The notes: generated by a model from the letters alone, not told the origin. DNA of 37,932 nucleotides from CAYFVR01 sp046541515 (GCA_046541515.1 JBKHDD010000028.1:1-37932), one strand, 5' to 3'. Shown: positions 9,558 through 18,197, numbered from the stretch's first letter. Numbers and translations are program-made.

Positions 9558-11215
9558 TCCCCGACCTCCGCCGCGCCTTTCCAAAGCGCCTCGCCCTTCC
9601 GCTCATCTGCCTGCTTCTGGGGACGACCGCATGCGTTCCCCCGGATCGACGCCCGGTCTTCCAACCCGATTTCCACCGGGCGATGGCGTCGGAGCCTTCC
9701 GTGAAGCTCCCTGATTTCATCCAAGTGGAAGGGAGGCCGCCGGAACCCGCCAACAGAGCCAAAAACGAAGCCCCATCGGACGCCGATCTTCAAAACCTCA
9801 CCGTCGAAAGCGCGGTCCTGCTGGCCCTGCGGAACAACCGGGACCTGCGGGTGGAACGATTGAATCCGGTGATCGCCGGAACCTTCGAGCGCATCGAGCG
9901 GGGCGCCTTCGACCCCGAGATTTTCGCCGAGGCGGAGTTTTTCGACGAGGAAACCAGCGAAACCTCGCGCTCCACCGGCGAACAGTTCGGCGTCCAGGCC
10001 CGGGAAACCTCCGGGTCCGTCGGCGTCCGCCAGTTCCTTCCGACGGGAACCGCGGTGGAAGGGGAAATCCGCCAGAACCGGGACGCCTCCAACCGCTCCC
10101 CGGAGCAGCAAACCGCCCGCGCAGGGATCGGCGTGACCCAGTCGCTGCTGCGGGGTTTCGGCCCGGCGGTGAATCTGGTCGCCGTGCGTCAGGCGGAGCT
10201 GGGCGCCCGGGCCAGCGTCCACGAGCTGCGGGGCTTCGCCGAAGCGGTGCTGGCGGAAACGGAATTGGCCTACTGGAATTTCGTGCTGGCCGAGCGGGAG
10301 ATCGCCATTTTCCAGCGATCCCTGGAGCTGGCCAAGCGGCAGCTCGACGAAATCGAACAGCGGATCGAGGTGGGCGCCCTGCCGGAGATCGAAGCGGCGG
10401 CGGCACGGGCCGAGGTGGCCCGGCGGGAACAGGCCCTCATCGACGCCCGGGGCCTGCTGGAAGATCGCCGCCTGCGGCTGTTGCGGCTGTTGGGGATCGA
10501 TTCCATGGATCGGGGAATCGCGGCGGTCAGCGATATCGGCGTGGAACCGGAACCGATCACCGACCTTGCGGATCGATTGCGTTTGGCGGAGCAATCCCGC
10601 CCGGACTTGAACGAGGCCCGTCTGCGGCTGGAACAGGATCGGCTGGAAACCATCGTCACCCGAAACGGCCGCCTGCCCCGGCTGGAGCTGTTTTTGGATT
10701 TGGGGTTGACCGGGTTTGACGACACGTTTTCCGGGTCCTTCCAGGAGATGTCCGGGGAAACCTTCGACGTGACGGCGGGGCTGCGGCTCCGTCAGGCGCT
10801 GGGAAACCGGACCGCCAAGGCGCGGGACGAGCAGGCCCGGGCCAACCGCCGGCAATCCGCCGAAGCCGTGGCGAATTTGGAGCAATTCGTCCGGTTCGAA
10901 GTCCGTCTCGCCGCCAACGAAGCGGAACGGGCCAGACGCCTCATCGCCGCCACCGCCGAAACCCGGGCGCTTCAGGAGGAAACCGCGGCCGCCGAACAGG
11001 CCCGCTTCGAAGTGGGAACCTCCACCGCCATCCTGGTCGCCCAGGCCCAACGCGACCTCCTCGCCGCCCAGATCGACGAAGTGGAGGCGCTGGTCACCTA
11101 TCGCGAGGCGCGGATTGGGCTGTATCTGGCGGAGGGGAGTTTGTTGGGGCGGAGGGGGGTTGCGATCGGGGCGGAGTGGATGGGCGGGCCCGGCATAGGG
11201 CAACGCACGGAATAG
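9554..11215 (+). CDS. TolC family outer-membrane efflux channel (lipoprotein-like)
   Basis: A 553-aa outer-membrane factor that completes the tripartite pump. From TTG at 9554 the signal is RRAFPKRLALPLICLLLGTTAC with a weak lipobox before Cys27. Two homologous halves follow, each with long amphipathic helices (ESAVLLALRNNRDLRVERLN; ETELAYWNFVLAEREIAIFQ; a second helix pair with EQARFEVGTSTAILVAQAQRDL). AAGGA lies 9 nt before the TTG. An in-frame ATG at 9515 would give a 40-residue leader and cannot be excluded; starts further left read through the REP block and are unlikely. Same-strand order adaptor, pump, channel supports the role. Confidence 0.88.
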   Translation: MIPDLRRAFPKRLALPLICLLLGTTACVPPDRRPVFQPDFHRAMASEPSVKLPDFIQVEGRPPEPANRAKNEAPSDADLQNLTVESAVLLALRNNRDLRVERLNPVIAGTFERIERGAFDPEIFAEAEFFDEETSETSRSTGEQFGVQARETSGSVGVRQFLPTGTAVEGEIRQNRDASNRSPEQQTARAGIGVTQSLLRGFGPAVNLVAVRQAELGARASVHELRGFAEAVLAETELAYWNFVLAEREIAIFQRSLELAKRQLDEIEQRIEVGALPEIEAAAARAEVARREQALIDARGLLEDRRLRLLRLLGIDSMDRGIAAVSDIGVEPEPITDLADRLRLAEQSRPDLNEARLRLEQDRLETIVTRNGRLPRLELFLDLGLTGFDDTFSGSFQEMSGETFDVTAGLRLRQALGNRTAKARDEQARANRRQSAEAVANLEQFVRFEVRLAANEAERARRLIAATAETRALQEETAAAEQARFEVGTSTAILVAQAQRDLLAAQIDEVEALVTYREARIGLYLAEGSLLGRRGVAIGAEWMGGPGIGQRTE

Positions 11216-11271
11216 AGGAAAAACGAAACGATTTTTCGGGAGAGGAGTTCAGCCACCAGAATTGCGGGTCA

Positions 11272-11739
11272 TCATTTTGATCCCGAGCCATTCTTTCTCC
11301 GGCTACGGACCTCTCGAAGGACCCGGGCGTCCTCCTGATGCCGGGGATGGTCAATCTTGCTTTTGATTCGGATGAGGCTGTCGATATCCACCCAATTGGC
11401 CGCAACATCCCCGTAATTTCCGCGAATTCGGTTTTTCCACGCCGTTCGGAAGGTCGCGCCCTCGATTCGGCGCAACAAATCGATCCGATCCGGGGCGATT
11501 CCCAACTGGAGAATTTCTTCCGGATTTTCCGCTTCCAGGAGATGGGGACTTCCGAATTCGGCCAAGGCTCGATTCGCCCGCCTCACGTTCTCCTTGCCCG
11601 GATCGATCCAGATATCCATATCTTTGGTATACCGGGGCTTCGCGTGATAAATGAACGCCAAACCGCCGACAATCAGATACCGCACCTGGAATTTCTCGAA
11701 CAAGGACAGAAAATCCTCGAAATCCTGAATCGTATCCAT
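11272..11739 (-). CDS. Minimal nucleotidyltransferase (DUF6036-like), possible toxin
   Basis: A 155-aa protein with the nucleotidyltransferase signature: VGGLAFIYH at 24-32 and TKDMDIWID at 38-46, giving the GG motif and Asp40/Asp42 of the metal site. The chain is short, without a polymerase-type second domain, like stand-alone MNT/DUF6036 proteins that occur with small partner proteins. It starts 8 nt after the stop of the 69-aa gene upstream. The C-terminal KSKIDHPRHQEDARVLREV is also typical. Such proteins may transfer nucleotides to RNA or protein as toxins or their regulators; the actual substrate here is unknown. Confidence 0.85.
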   Translation of the reverse strand: MDTIQDFEDFLSLFEKFQVRYLIVGGLAFIYHAKPRYTKDMDIWIDPGKENVRRANRALAEFGSPHLLEAENPEEILQLGIAPDRIDLLRRIEGATFRTAWKNRIRGNYGDVAANWVDIDSLIRIKSKIDHPRHQEDARVLREVRSRRKNGSGSK

Positions 11740-11747
11740 TTTCGACG

Positions 11748-11957
11748 CTATTCGCCGTTTATTGGATCGTTGTCCTTATCCCGACCTTTTTGCACCTTCT
11801 CCACATCCCGCCGAATGGCCACCAGCGCGGACAACCGCTCCTGAGGGGTCCGCCGCTGCCAGAAATCCAGGTCCCAATCCTCGGCGGCCTGGAAATCCTT
11901 TGCGCGGTTGGCTTCCATTTTTTTGCGCCGGGCTTCGCTGCGTTCTTTCAGGCCCAT
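11748..11957 (-). CDS. Small partner protein of the nucleotidyltransferase (putative antitoxin)
   Basis: A 69-aa charged protein: MGLKERSEARRKKMEANRAK, then EDWDLDFWQRRTPQERLSALVAIRRDVEKV. The W-D-x-x-[FY]-W...TPxERL pattern is the form of small proteins encoded just upstream of DUF6036-type nucleotidyltransferases. The start at 11957 has GGGAAGGG about 6 nt upstream; an upstream ATG at 11993 lacks one. Coupled to the next gene by an 8-nt gap. Antitoxin role is inferred from gene order and size. Confidence 0.72.
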   Translation of the reverse strand: MGLKERSEARRKKMEANRAKDFQAAEDWDLDFWQRRTPQERLSALVAIRRDVEKVQKGRDKDNDPINGE

Positions 11958-12125
11958 GTATAACCCTTCCCGAGAACTTGCTATCGGACCCATTCAACGA
12001 ATGACCGATCCCGCCAAAATTGGGGTTTCGATTCCATTGGATTTACGGAGCCCACGCCCAATGACGCCATTCTGAAACGTTCCCCGACTCATCGGATTCA
12101 ACCCTCGGAATTCAAGGACCAGAGG

Positions 12126-12147
12126 AGCCCGCTTCGGCGGGCTTTTT
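12126..12147 (+). terminator. Rho-independent terminator reading plus strand, no upstream gene
   Basis: AGCCCGC-TTCG-GCGGGCT followed by TTTTT. It ends transcription going rightward, but the genes on both sides are on the minus strand. It may end a small plus-strand RNA starting between about 11990 and 12100, or be a leftover of a removed gene. Confidence 0.75.
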
Positions 12148-12155
12148 CGGATTCA

Positions 12156-12177
12156 GCGGGGGAATTTATTCCCCCGC
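12156..12177 (-). terminator. Hairpin 3' of the sigma-54 activator gene
   Basis: GCGGGGGAAT-TT-ATTCCCCCGC, a perfect 10-bp stem 27 nt past the stop of the minus-strand activator. No T-run follows on the minus strand, so it may act as a 3' stabiliser or factor-assisted terminator. Confidence 0.5.
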
Positions 12178-12204
12178 CCGGCTATTCCAATTTTGGCAAA
12201 TCCC

Positions 12205-13770
12205 CTACCGATAATGATAATACTCAATCCCATACTTCCCCGCCTTGTAGGCCACTTTTCGGACGGTGGTTTTGAGCAACTTGGCCGACTGGGTGATGTT
12301 TCCCCGGGTGTTTTTGAAGGCGTCGATGATCATTTCGCGTTCCAGGCTGGCCACGGCTTCGTCCAGGGACTGGTCGGGCAGGGTGTCCGACTCCTTGCCG
12401 GTTTGCAGGCTGGGGGGCAGGTGGTAGCTGTGGATCACGCCCTCCTCGCAGAGCAGCACGGCCCGCTCGATGCAGTTTTCCAGCTCCCGGACGTTGCCCG
12501 GCCAATGATAATCCATCAGCATGTCGATGGCCGGGGTGGAAAACCGGCGGATCTCCTTGCCGTTTTCCGCCGTGTACTTTTCCAAAAAATGATCCCCCAG
12601 CAGCAGAATGTCGGTCTTCCGCTCCCGCAGCGGCGGCATGTAAATCGGGAAGACGTTGAGCCGGTAGTAGAGATCGCCCCGGAAGCTGCCGTCCTCCACC
12701 GCCTGCTCCAGATTCTTGTTGGTGGCCGCCACCACGCGCACGTCCACCTTGATGGTTTTGTGGCCGCCCACCCGCTCGAACTCCTTCTCCTGGAGCACCC
12801 GCAACAGCCGCACCTGCACGTCGGGGCTGATGGAGCCGATTTCGTCCAGGAAGATCGTGCCCTTGGTGGCCTGCTCGAACTTCCCCAGCTTTTGGCGAAC
12901 CGCGCCGGTAAACGCGCCCTTTTCGTGGCCGAACAGCTCGCTTTCGATGAGATTGGCGGGGATGGCGGCGCAGTTCATCTTGACGAACGGCCCCTTGGCC
13001 CGGTTGCTGTTGTAGTGGATGGAGTTGGCCACCAGCTCCTTGCCGGTGCCCGACTCCCCTCGAACCAAAACCGTGGCGTTGCTCTTGGAAACCTGGGAGA
13101 TCATCTGGAAAACCTCCCGCATTTTGTTGCTGTTCCCCACGATGTGATTGATGCGGTATTTGTTTTCCAGTTCGCTTTTCAGCCGCCGGTTCTCCTCCCG
13201 AAGCTGCTCCTTTTCCAGCCGGATGTTTTCCAGATTGATGACGTGACGGGCCACCATGGTGGCGACCACGCTGAGCAGCTCGGTGCCGTTTTTCAGGTCG
13301 TAGGTTTTTTCATAGGCCCGGTCCACGCTGAGCGCCCCGATCACCTGGTTGCTCTTTTTGATGGGCACGCAGATGAAGGAGAACTCCTCCTTGATCTTCC
13401 GGGTGTCGGTCCGGTCCAGGAAAAGTGGCTCCTCGCTGATTTTGGGAATGGCCACCGGGTTCCCGGTTTCGATCACCCGGCCGGTGATGCCTTCTCCCAG
13501 CTTGTATTTCACCCGCTCGATGGCGGTTTTGGGCAGGCCGTGGGCCACCTCGATGACGATTTCGTTGCGAAGGGGATGGAGCAGGGTGATGGTGCCCCGG
13601 ACCATGCTCATGGAGTTGGAGAGGATGGCCAGAACCTTGTAGAGGGATTTTTTCAGGTCGAGGTGCTCGTTGAGCGTCTTGCTGATCTCGTAGAGCAGGG
13701 TCACCTCTTCAATGGAGGTGATGACCTCGGGCGCCTCCGGGGATTCGGCGATGGCGGGGGTGTCGGTCAT
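12205..13770 (-). CDS. Sigma-54-dependent transcriptional activator, GAF-AAA+-HTH (NifA-like)
   Basis: A 521-aa bacterial enhancer-binding protein. Residues 20-180 form a GAF sensor domain, 183-205 a coiled linker, and 208-440 the AAA+ domain with Walker A GESGTGKE at 238-245, the sigma-54 contact loop GAFTGA at 285-290 and Walker B LDE at 308-310. The C-terminal HTH is FKNTRGNITQSAKLL followed by TTVRKVAYKAGKYGI. The GAF-AAA-Fis order and the HTH resemble NifA, but the cysteine cluster of oxygen-sensing NifA is absent and no nif genes are in view, so no symbol is given. A consensus sigma-54 promoter exists in front of amt 4 kb away, making amt a plausible target. Confidence 0.93.
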   Translation of the reverse strand: MTDTPAIAESPEAPEVITSIEEVTLLYEISKTLNEHLDLKKSLYKVLAILSNSMSMVRGTITLLHPLRNEIVIEVAHGLPKTAIERVKYKLGEGITGRVIETGNPVAIPKISEEPLFLDRTDTRKIKEEFSFICVPIKKSNQVIGALSVDRAYEKTYDLKNGTELLSVVATMVARHVINLENIRLEKEQLREENRRLKSELENKYRINHIVGNSNKMREVFQMISQVSKSNATVLVRGESGTGKELVANSIHYNSNRAKGPFVKMNCAAIPANLIESELFGHEKGAFTGAVRQKLGKFEQATKGTIFLDEIGSISPDVQVRLLRVLQEKEFERVGGHKTIKVDVRVVAATNKNLEQAVEDGSFRGDLYYRLNVFPIYMPPLRERKTDILLLGDHFLEKYTAENGKEIRRFSTPAIDMLMDYHWPGNVRELENCIERAVLLCEEGVIHSYHLPPSLQTGKESDTLPDQSLDEAVASLEREMIIDAFKNTRGNITQSAKLLKTTVRKVAYKAGKYGIEYYHYR

Positions 13771-13922
13771 GGGGGTGCATCCGTTCTGGTTGGCGTTGGC
13801 CGCGACGACCGCCGGCGAGCGGCCAATAAATGGTTTGAAAGACGGTTCCCTGCGGAACCTGTCCCCCGCCGGCGAACATATTCCCCATTATGCGCGCTTG
13901 CCGACAATTTTGCAATACGAAT

Positions 13923-14456
13923 TTACAAAATTGGAACGCTTTCCGGAAATTTTTCCAACCCCGCCAGCACGGCGCGGACCACCATTTCCGGGTTCCGCCC
14001 ATCGCAGGAAACCACGATGTCGGCGTGCCGTCGATACAGCGGCTCCCGCTCGGCGAACAAATCGGCCAGGGTTTGCCCGGGAGCGCGGGTCACCCCCCGG
14101 GCGTCGATGTCGCCCAGCCGGTCCGCCAACGCGGTCAGGGAGATATCCAGAAAGACCACGCGACCGTCGGCGCGGAGATGGTTCATGGCCCCTTCGTCGT
14201 ACACGACGCTCCCGCCCGTGGCCACCACGCAGCGGGAAACCGCCGTCTCCCGGACGTAGCGGGCCTCCAGCGCCCGAAACCGCTCCGTGCCCTCTTCCCG
14301 GATGATCCGATGGAGTCCGCGGCCTTCCCGGGCCTGGATGACGATATCGGTGTCCAGAAAATCGTATTCCAGCCGCTTGGCCAGCAATACGCCGATGGTG
14401 CTTTTCCCCGCCCCCGGCATTCCGATCAGCACGACGTTGGATTGTTCCGTTTTCAT
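13923..14456 (-). CDS. aroK: Shikimate kinase
   Basis: A 177-aa P-loop kinase that phosphorylates shikimate at O3 in chorismate synthesis. Walker A GMPGAGKST at 12-20, the substrate Asp in DTD at 35-37, Arg61 in FRALE, GGS at 81-83 and an LID-like Arg124 are all in family positions. The start at 14456 is chosen because the P-loop follows directly and GGGGAGA lies about 7 nt upstream; the longer frame upstream is not conserved. Upstream of the activator gene on the same strand with a 152-nt gap, so co-transcription is possible but not needed. Confidence 0.92.
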   Translation of the reverse strand: MKTEQSNVVLIGMPGAGKSTIGVLLAKRLEYDFLDTDIVIQAREGRGLHRIIREEGTERFRALEARYVRETAVSRCVVATGGSVVYDEGAMNHLRADGRVVFLDISLTALADRLGDIDARGVTRAPGQTLADLFAEREPLYRRHADIVVSCDGRNPEMVVRAVLAGLEKFPESVPIL

Positions 14457-14790
14457 TCCGAATCTCCCCTGTTTCGCGCCGGAAGCCCAAAAAATCGGGT
14501 TCCCGACGCGGCCGTTTTGGGGAAGGGGCGCGGCCGACGCCCCTTTCCCCGGTTCATTCCGTCCCAAACGAAATGGGTTGGAGATTGGGGCCATTGGGTG
14601 ATATGAGGAAAGAAAAGGCGCTCGCCGCCGACGGTGGAGAACAATCCGCCTTCGCCGTCTGTTTCGGCGCGATTTCCCGTCCATCTCCAACGGCGGGATT
14701 CCGGGGCGGCTCGATCCCCGGCGAAGACGGCCGGGGCGACGACGCCCACCGGCGGCGCTTCCGTCACCCCCCCAACCCAAGGAGGCAACC
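14457..14790. other. Divergent intergenic region with one inverted repeat
   Basis: 334 bp between aroK (leftward) and the stress-protein gene (rightward). It contains a near-perfect inverted repeat at about 14518-14550 (GGGGAAGGGGCG and CGCCCCTTTCCCC around a 7-nt loop). No convincing gene or promoter motif is seen. Confidence 0.5.
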
Positions 14791-15261
14791 ATGGCTCTCA
14801 AGATTCTGGTAGCGTTCGACGATTCGGAAAACGCCATGCGGGCGGTGGAGCACGTGGCCCGGTTTTTCAATCCCGACAGCAAGGTCGCCCTGTTCAGCGT
14901 CTTTCAGGACACGGCGACCCTCTGCGACCTGCACGGCCCGGAGCTGACGCCCTATTTTCACTCCCAGCAGTCCAATTTCTGCACCCTGGAGGAAAAAAAG
15001 AAAAACCAGGTGGTGGAGGCGCAGCAAAAGGCCAAGGAAGTATTGACCCAAGCCGGGTTCGCCGGGGAGAAGATTTCCCTGAAAAGCCAGCCCAAAAAGC
15101 TCGGCATCGCCCGGGACATCGTTCATGAAGCGGAAAACGGATACGACATTATTGTGATGGGACGACGAGGGCTCTCGGCCATCAAGGAATTCTTCCTGGG
15201 CAGCATTTCCCAAAAGGTGCTCAGCCAGGCCAAAGACATTTCCGTGCTCATGGTCAACTGA
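14791..15261 (+). CDS. Universal stress protein, UspA family
   Basis: A 156-aa single-domain Usp. It opens with MALKILVAFDDSENAMRAVEH, where the first strand ends in the conserved Asp, and ends with VMGRRGLSAIKEFFLGSISQKVL, the G-x2-G-x9-GS nucleotide-binding motif of the ATP-binding Usp class. AAGGAGG lies 7 nt before the ATG, a strong ribosome binding site. Usp proteins are small cytoplasmic dimers that help survival under stress; the specific trigger cannot be told. Stands alone as a single-gene unit. Confidence 0.93.
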   Translation: MALKILVAFDDSENAMRAVEHVARFFNPDSKVALFSVFQDTATLCDLHGPELTPYFHSQQSNFCTLEEKKKNQVVEAQQKAKEVLTQAGFAGEKISLKSQPKKLGIARDIVHEAENGYDIIVMGRRGLSAIKEFFLGSISQKVLSQAKDISVLMVN

Positions 15262-15297
15262 GTCGCGGCCGAGCGCCCGGGGGAAACCGGCCCAAAA

Positions 15298-15341
15298 CGG
15301 AGCGGCAAACCGGGAAATATCTTCCGGCCCGGGCCGCTCCG
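15298..15341 (+). terminator. Long hairpin downstream of the Usp gene
   Basis: CGGAGCGGC pairs with GCCGCTCCG (9 bp), with an inner CCGGGAA/TTCCGG pairing. It lies 36 nt past the Usp stop. No strict T-run, so terminator function is only likely. Confidence 0.45.
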
Positions 15342-15387
15342 CCCTTTCCGCGATTCCGAAACCGACCGAACGCCACCTCCCGCCATC

Positions 15388-15909
15388 TCACCCGCCGGCG
15401 GTCGGCCGATAAACGCCCGGCCGCACCTCCTCGATCCGCCCTTCGGCCAGATCCCGACCGATCAGCTCCCCCACCAGCGCGTCCAGGTCCTCGATCTCCG
15501 GATAAATCCGCTCGAAATACAACGCGCACTCCGCCGTCAGACCGCGACGGGAAAACTCGGCGTACCCTTCCGCCAAAAACCGGTAATCCGCCGTCAACAT
15601 GCGGGGGTCGCCGGAATAGTGGCGCAGGGGCGGGACCGCCTCCGACGCCATTTCCAGGGACGGCGGCTCCCCGGACAAATGCCGTTCCGCCGCCGCGATC
15701 CGTTCCGCAACGCGGCGGATGGTGAACAGCTCCATGGGAATGTTGCCCAAAATCGCCTCCTGGACCAGCGCGTCGGTTTCGGCCTTGAGCCGCCGAAGGG
15801 CCCGCCGGTCCCGGGTCCGGGTTTCAATCAGCCGGATGGCGAAATGGACGGCGTTGAGATAGTCGGTCAGCCAGGGATCGTCCCGGAACTTCATGGCTTC
15901 GTCGATCAT
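15388..15909 (-). CDS. Hypothetical protein, helical, 173 aa
   Basis: Not recognised. A soluble, mostly helical, Arg/Glu/Ala-rich 173-aa protein, MIDEAMKFRDDPWLTDYLNAV to RIEEVRPGVYRPTAGG. No signal peptide, membrane segment or Cys-rich site. The start at 15909 has AAAGAGG about 5 nt upstream. Codon use is like its neighbours, which supports a real gene. It stands alone between the Usp gene and amt. Confidence 0.65.
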   Translation of the reverse strand: MIDEAMKFRDDPWLTDYLNAVHFAIRLIETRTRDRRALRRLKAETDALVQEAILGNIPMELFTIRRVAERIAAAERHLSGEPPSLEMASEAVPPLRHYSGDPRMLTADYRFLAEGYAEFSRRGLTAECALYFERIYPEIEDLDALVGELIGRDLAEGRIEEVRPGVYRPTAGG

Positions 15910-16350
15910 GCGGCCTCTTTCCGCAAAAAATGGGGTCGGCGGAAAGTATACCGAAGCCGGGCCGGGACCGCAATCCTCCGACGCGTCCCATCGGGCGGCC
16001 CTGAAATTCGGCAGGTCCGAACGTGGACCGCGAATCTATCTGATTGAGGGCCGATTGAGGGCCGATTGTCCGCCGATTAACGACCGCTCGCCGAGGAACC
16101 CGCCGAGAGCCGCCGCCGTTCAAGGGAGCGACCACCCACATTCTGGAAATTTCGTCGTGGAGAGATTCGAAGACGAGACCGGCGCCCCCGCGAGGAGTCG
16201 GCGCGGAGGAAACCGGAACGGGAAGAGGGGCGGGGCGACGAACGGACCGCCCAAAAACGCCGTCCCCCCGTCCCGGCGGACGGGAAGGGGGGACGGCTTG
16301 CGGAGAGGATATGGCCGAACCCGGAAAAGCCCGGGATATGGCTTGTGGAA
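15910..16350. other. Intergenic region with 11-bp tandem repeat and amt terminator
   Basis: 441 bp without a gene. It holds GATTGAGGGCC repeated 2.4 times at 16042-16068 and the amt terminator at 16253-16297. Nothing else recognised. Confidence 0.6.
16253..16297 (-). terminator. Rho-independent terminator of amt
   Basis: On the minus strand a long GC stem (CCGTCCCCCCTTCCC with GGGACGGGGGGACGG, one mismatch) is followed by GCGTTTTTGG. It lies about 55 nt past the amt stop. Confidence 0.8.
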
Positions 16351-17751
16351 TTAGGACTGCTGGACCGGGCTCGGCTTCACCGCGCCCTGGGGAGCGGCGC
16401 CGGCGACCTTGGCGGCCGAACCGCCGCCGCCGTAGGAATGAACCTCGAAATCCGGATAGGCGACGCCGCCGTGCTCGGTGTAGTCCAGCCCTTCCAACTC
16501 TTCTTCGGGGCTGACCCGAAGGCCGTTGGTGGCGGCGATGATCTTGAACATGGCGAACGCGGTGCCGAAGGTCCAGATGAAGCAGGCCGCGATGCCCACC
16601 AGCTGCACGCCGATGATGGACATGGAGGTGCCGCCCATGTTGAACAGCCCGGCCGCCAAGGTGCCCCAGGCGCCGCAGACGCCGTGGACGGAAATCGCGC
16701 CCACCGGATCGTCGATCTTCAGCTTCTGGTCGATGAACAAAACGGACATGACCACGATGACGCCGGCGATGGCGCCGATGACCACGGCGGAAAGCGGGGA
16801 GACGTTTGCGCAACCGGCGGTGATGCCCACCAGACCGGCCAGGGCGCCGTTCAGGCTCATGCTGATTTCGGACTTGCCGAACTTGATCCAGGACGTGATC
16901 ATGGCGCAAATGGCGCCGGCGGCGGCGGCCAGGTTGGTGTTGACCGCGATCATGCCGATGGAGGTGTCCGCGGTGGTGGTGGAACCCGCGTTAAAACCGA
17001 ACCAGCCCATCCAAAGAATGAACACGCCCAGGGCCGCCAGCGGAATGTTGTGGCCCAGGATCGGGCGAATGCTGCCGTCCTTGGCGTATTTGCCCATGCG
17101 GGGACCCAGTACGATGGCGCCGGCCAGCGCGGCCCATCCGCCCACGGAGTGAACCACGGTGGAACCGGCGAAGTCGATGAAACCCAGCCCTTCCAGCCAG
17201 CCGTCGCCCTTGAACAGGCTGCCCCAGGCCCAGCTGCCGAAAATGGGATAGATCAGCGCGGTCAGAACGGCGCTATAGATGAGGTAGGCGGTAAATTTGG
17301 TCCGCTCGGCCATGGCGCCGGAGACGATGGTGGCGGCGGTGGCGGCGAACACGACCTGGAACATCCAGAACACCAGCACCCAAGGGTCGCCGTCCGGGCT
17401 GAAATCGGAGAGGAAAAACCCGGAGGTGCCAAACCATCCGCCCGCCGAGGTGCCGAACATGAGCCCGAAGCCGATGGCCCAGAACATGATGGAGCCCATG
17501 GAAAAATCCATGAGGTTTTTCATGAGAATGTTGACGGCGTTTTTGGCGCGGGTGAAACCGGCCTCCACCATCGCGAAACCGGGCTGCATGAAAAAGACCA
17601 AAATGGCGGCGATCAAAGTCCACAGGTAATTGGCATGGCTCTGCACCGTATCGATGGCGGCCTTGTTCGCCTCCGCGGTCACGGGATCCTGGGCCCACGC
17701 TCCGGTCAAGCTTAGCAAGAAAACGGGCAGTGTCATCAAAATGGGTTTCAT
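16351..17751 (-). CDS. amt: Ammonium transporter Amt
   Basis: A 466-aa Amt/MEP/Rh channel. Residues 1-20 are a cleavable-type signal (SLTGAWAQ), then eleven hydrophobic helices. The twin histidines of the pore are H201 (STVVHSVGG) and H356 (ISVHGVCGAWG); the conserved Asp193 precedes the first. A cytosolic tail EEELEGLDYTEHGGVAYPDF is the P-II interaction type, extended by a Gly/Ala-rich end. AGGAGGAGG precedes the ATG. A consensus sigma-54 promoter lies about 94 bp upstream and a terminator follows, so it is a single-gene unit under nitrogen control. No glnK/glnB is adjacent, which is unusual because amt is commonly linked to glnK. Confidence 0.97.
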   Translation of the reverse strand: MKPILMTLPVFLLSLTGAWAQDPVTAEANKAAIDTVQSHANYLWTLIAAILVFFMQPGFAMVEAGFTRAKNAVNILMKNLMDFSMGSIMFWAIGFGLMFGTSAGGWFGTSGFFLSDFSPDGDPWVLVFWMFQVVFAATAATIVSGAMAERTKFTAYLIYSAVLTALIYPIFGSWAWGSLFKGDGWLEGLGFIDFAGSTVVHSVGGWAALAGAIVLGPRMGKYAKDGSIRPILGHNIPLAALGVFILWMGWFGFNAGSTTTADTSIGMIAVNTNLAAAAGAICAMITSWIKFGKSEISMSLNGALAGLVGITAGCANVSPLSAVVIGAIAGVIVVMSVLFIDQKLKIDDPVGAISVHGVCGAWGTLAAGLFNMGGTSMSIIGVQLVGIAACFIWTFGTAFAMFKIIAATNGLRVSPEEELEGLDYTEHGGVAYPDFEVHSYGGGGSAAKVAGAAPQGAVKPSPVQQS

Positions 17752-17844
17752 GTCGGTTTTCCTCCTCCTGGGTAATTATAAAAAAGGGTTGAACCCGAAA
17801 AACATGATCCGCGAAGCGGCTTCCTTTTCCTGAAATAAAACAGA

Positions 17845-17860
17845 AGCAAGCCTCGTGCCA
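17845..17860 (-). promoter_or_regulatory. Sigma-54 (-24/-12) promoter of amt
   Basis: On the minus strand TGGCAC-GAGGC-TTGCT, a full match to the RpoN consensus TGGCAC-N5-TTGCW with GG and GC correctly spaced. Transcription would start near 17834, about 83 nt before the amt ATG. Confidence 0.9.
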
Positions 17861-18008
17861 TATCCCACACAAAAACCTAACAACTCGATTTCATTATTTA
17901 AAACTTTTACCCTGCTGAATTGTTTTTGCTTTTTTGCTTTACAATTTTGTTCTTTGGCCCGCTTTTTTGCAACGTTATTGTTTGGATTTGGAACAAAAAC
18001 GTAGATAC

Positions 18009-18036
18009 CCGTGTCTTTAGATTTCCTTTGACACGG
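18009..18036. promoter_or_regulatory. Inverted repeat, candidate enhancer site for amt
   Basis: CCGTGTC-N14-GACACGG, perfect 7-bp arms, about 150-175 bp upstream of the sigma-54 promoter, the usual distance for enhancer-binding activators. It lies in an AT-rich stretch (about 17860-18065) unlike the GC-rich surroundings. It is also about 165 bp upstream of ptsP. Confidence 0.5.
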
Positions 18037-18197
18037 TGAATCGGACTGCCGTATCTTTTTAGGTTTTGACAATTTATTCATATTTGTCATGCAAAGCCGA
18101 TGCCCAAACGAGGACCGCCCCCCCGGGCGCCGGTCCAACGCGCGCTTCCGCGCCCCCCGGGGCGGCCAGGAGAAACCGCTTTTCCACGGAAAAGGCC

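Noticed and set aside
12090..12130. A tRNA 3' end remnant before the plus-strand terminator
   Set aside because: ATTCAA and ACCA are present but no acceptor or T stem pairs; too weak.
12193..14259. 688-aa plus-strand frame opposite the sigma-54 activator
   Set aside because: Antisense shadow of a clearly conserved gene.
17776..18138. 120-aa minus-strand frame upstream of amt
   Set aside because: It runs through the sigma-54 promoter, and its Lys/Asn-rich composition reflects AT-rich non-coding DNA.
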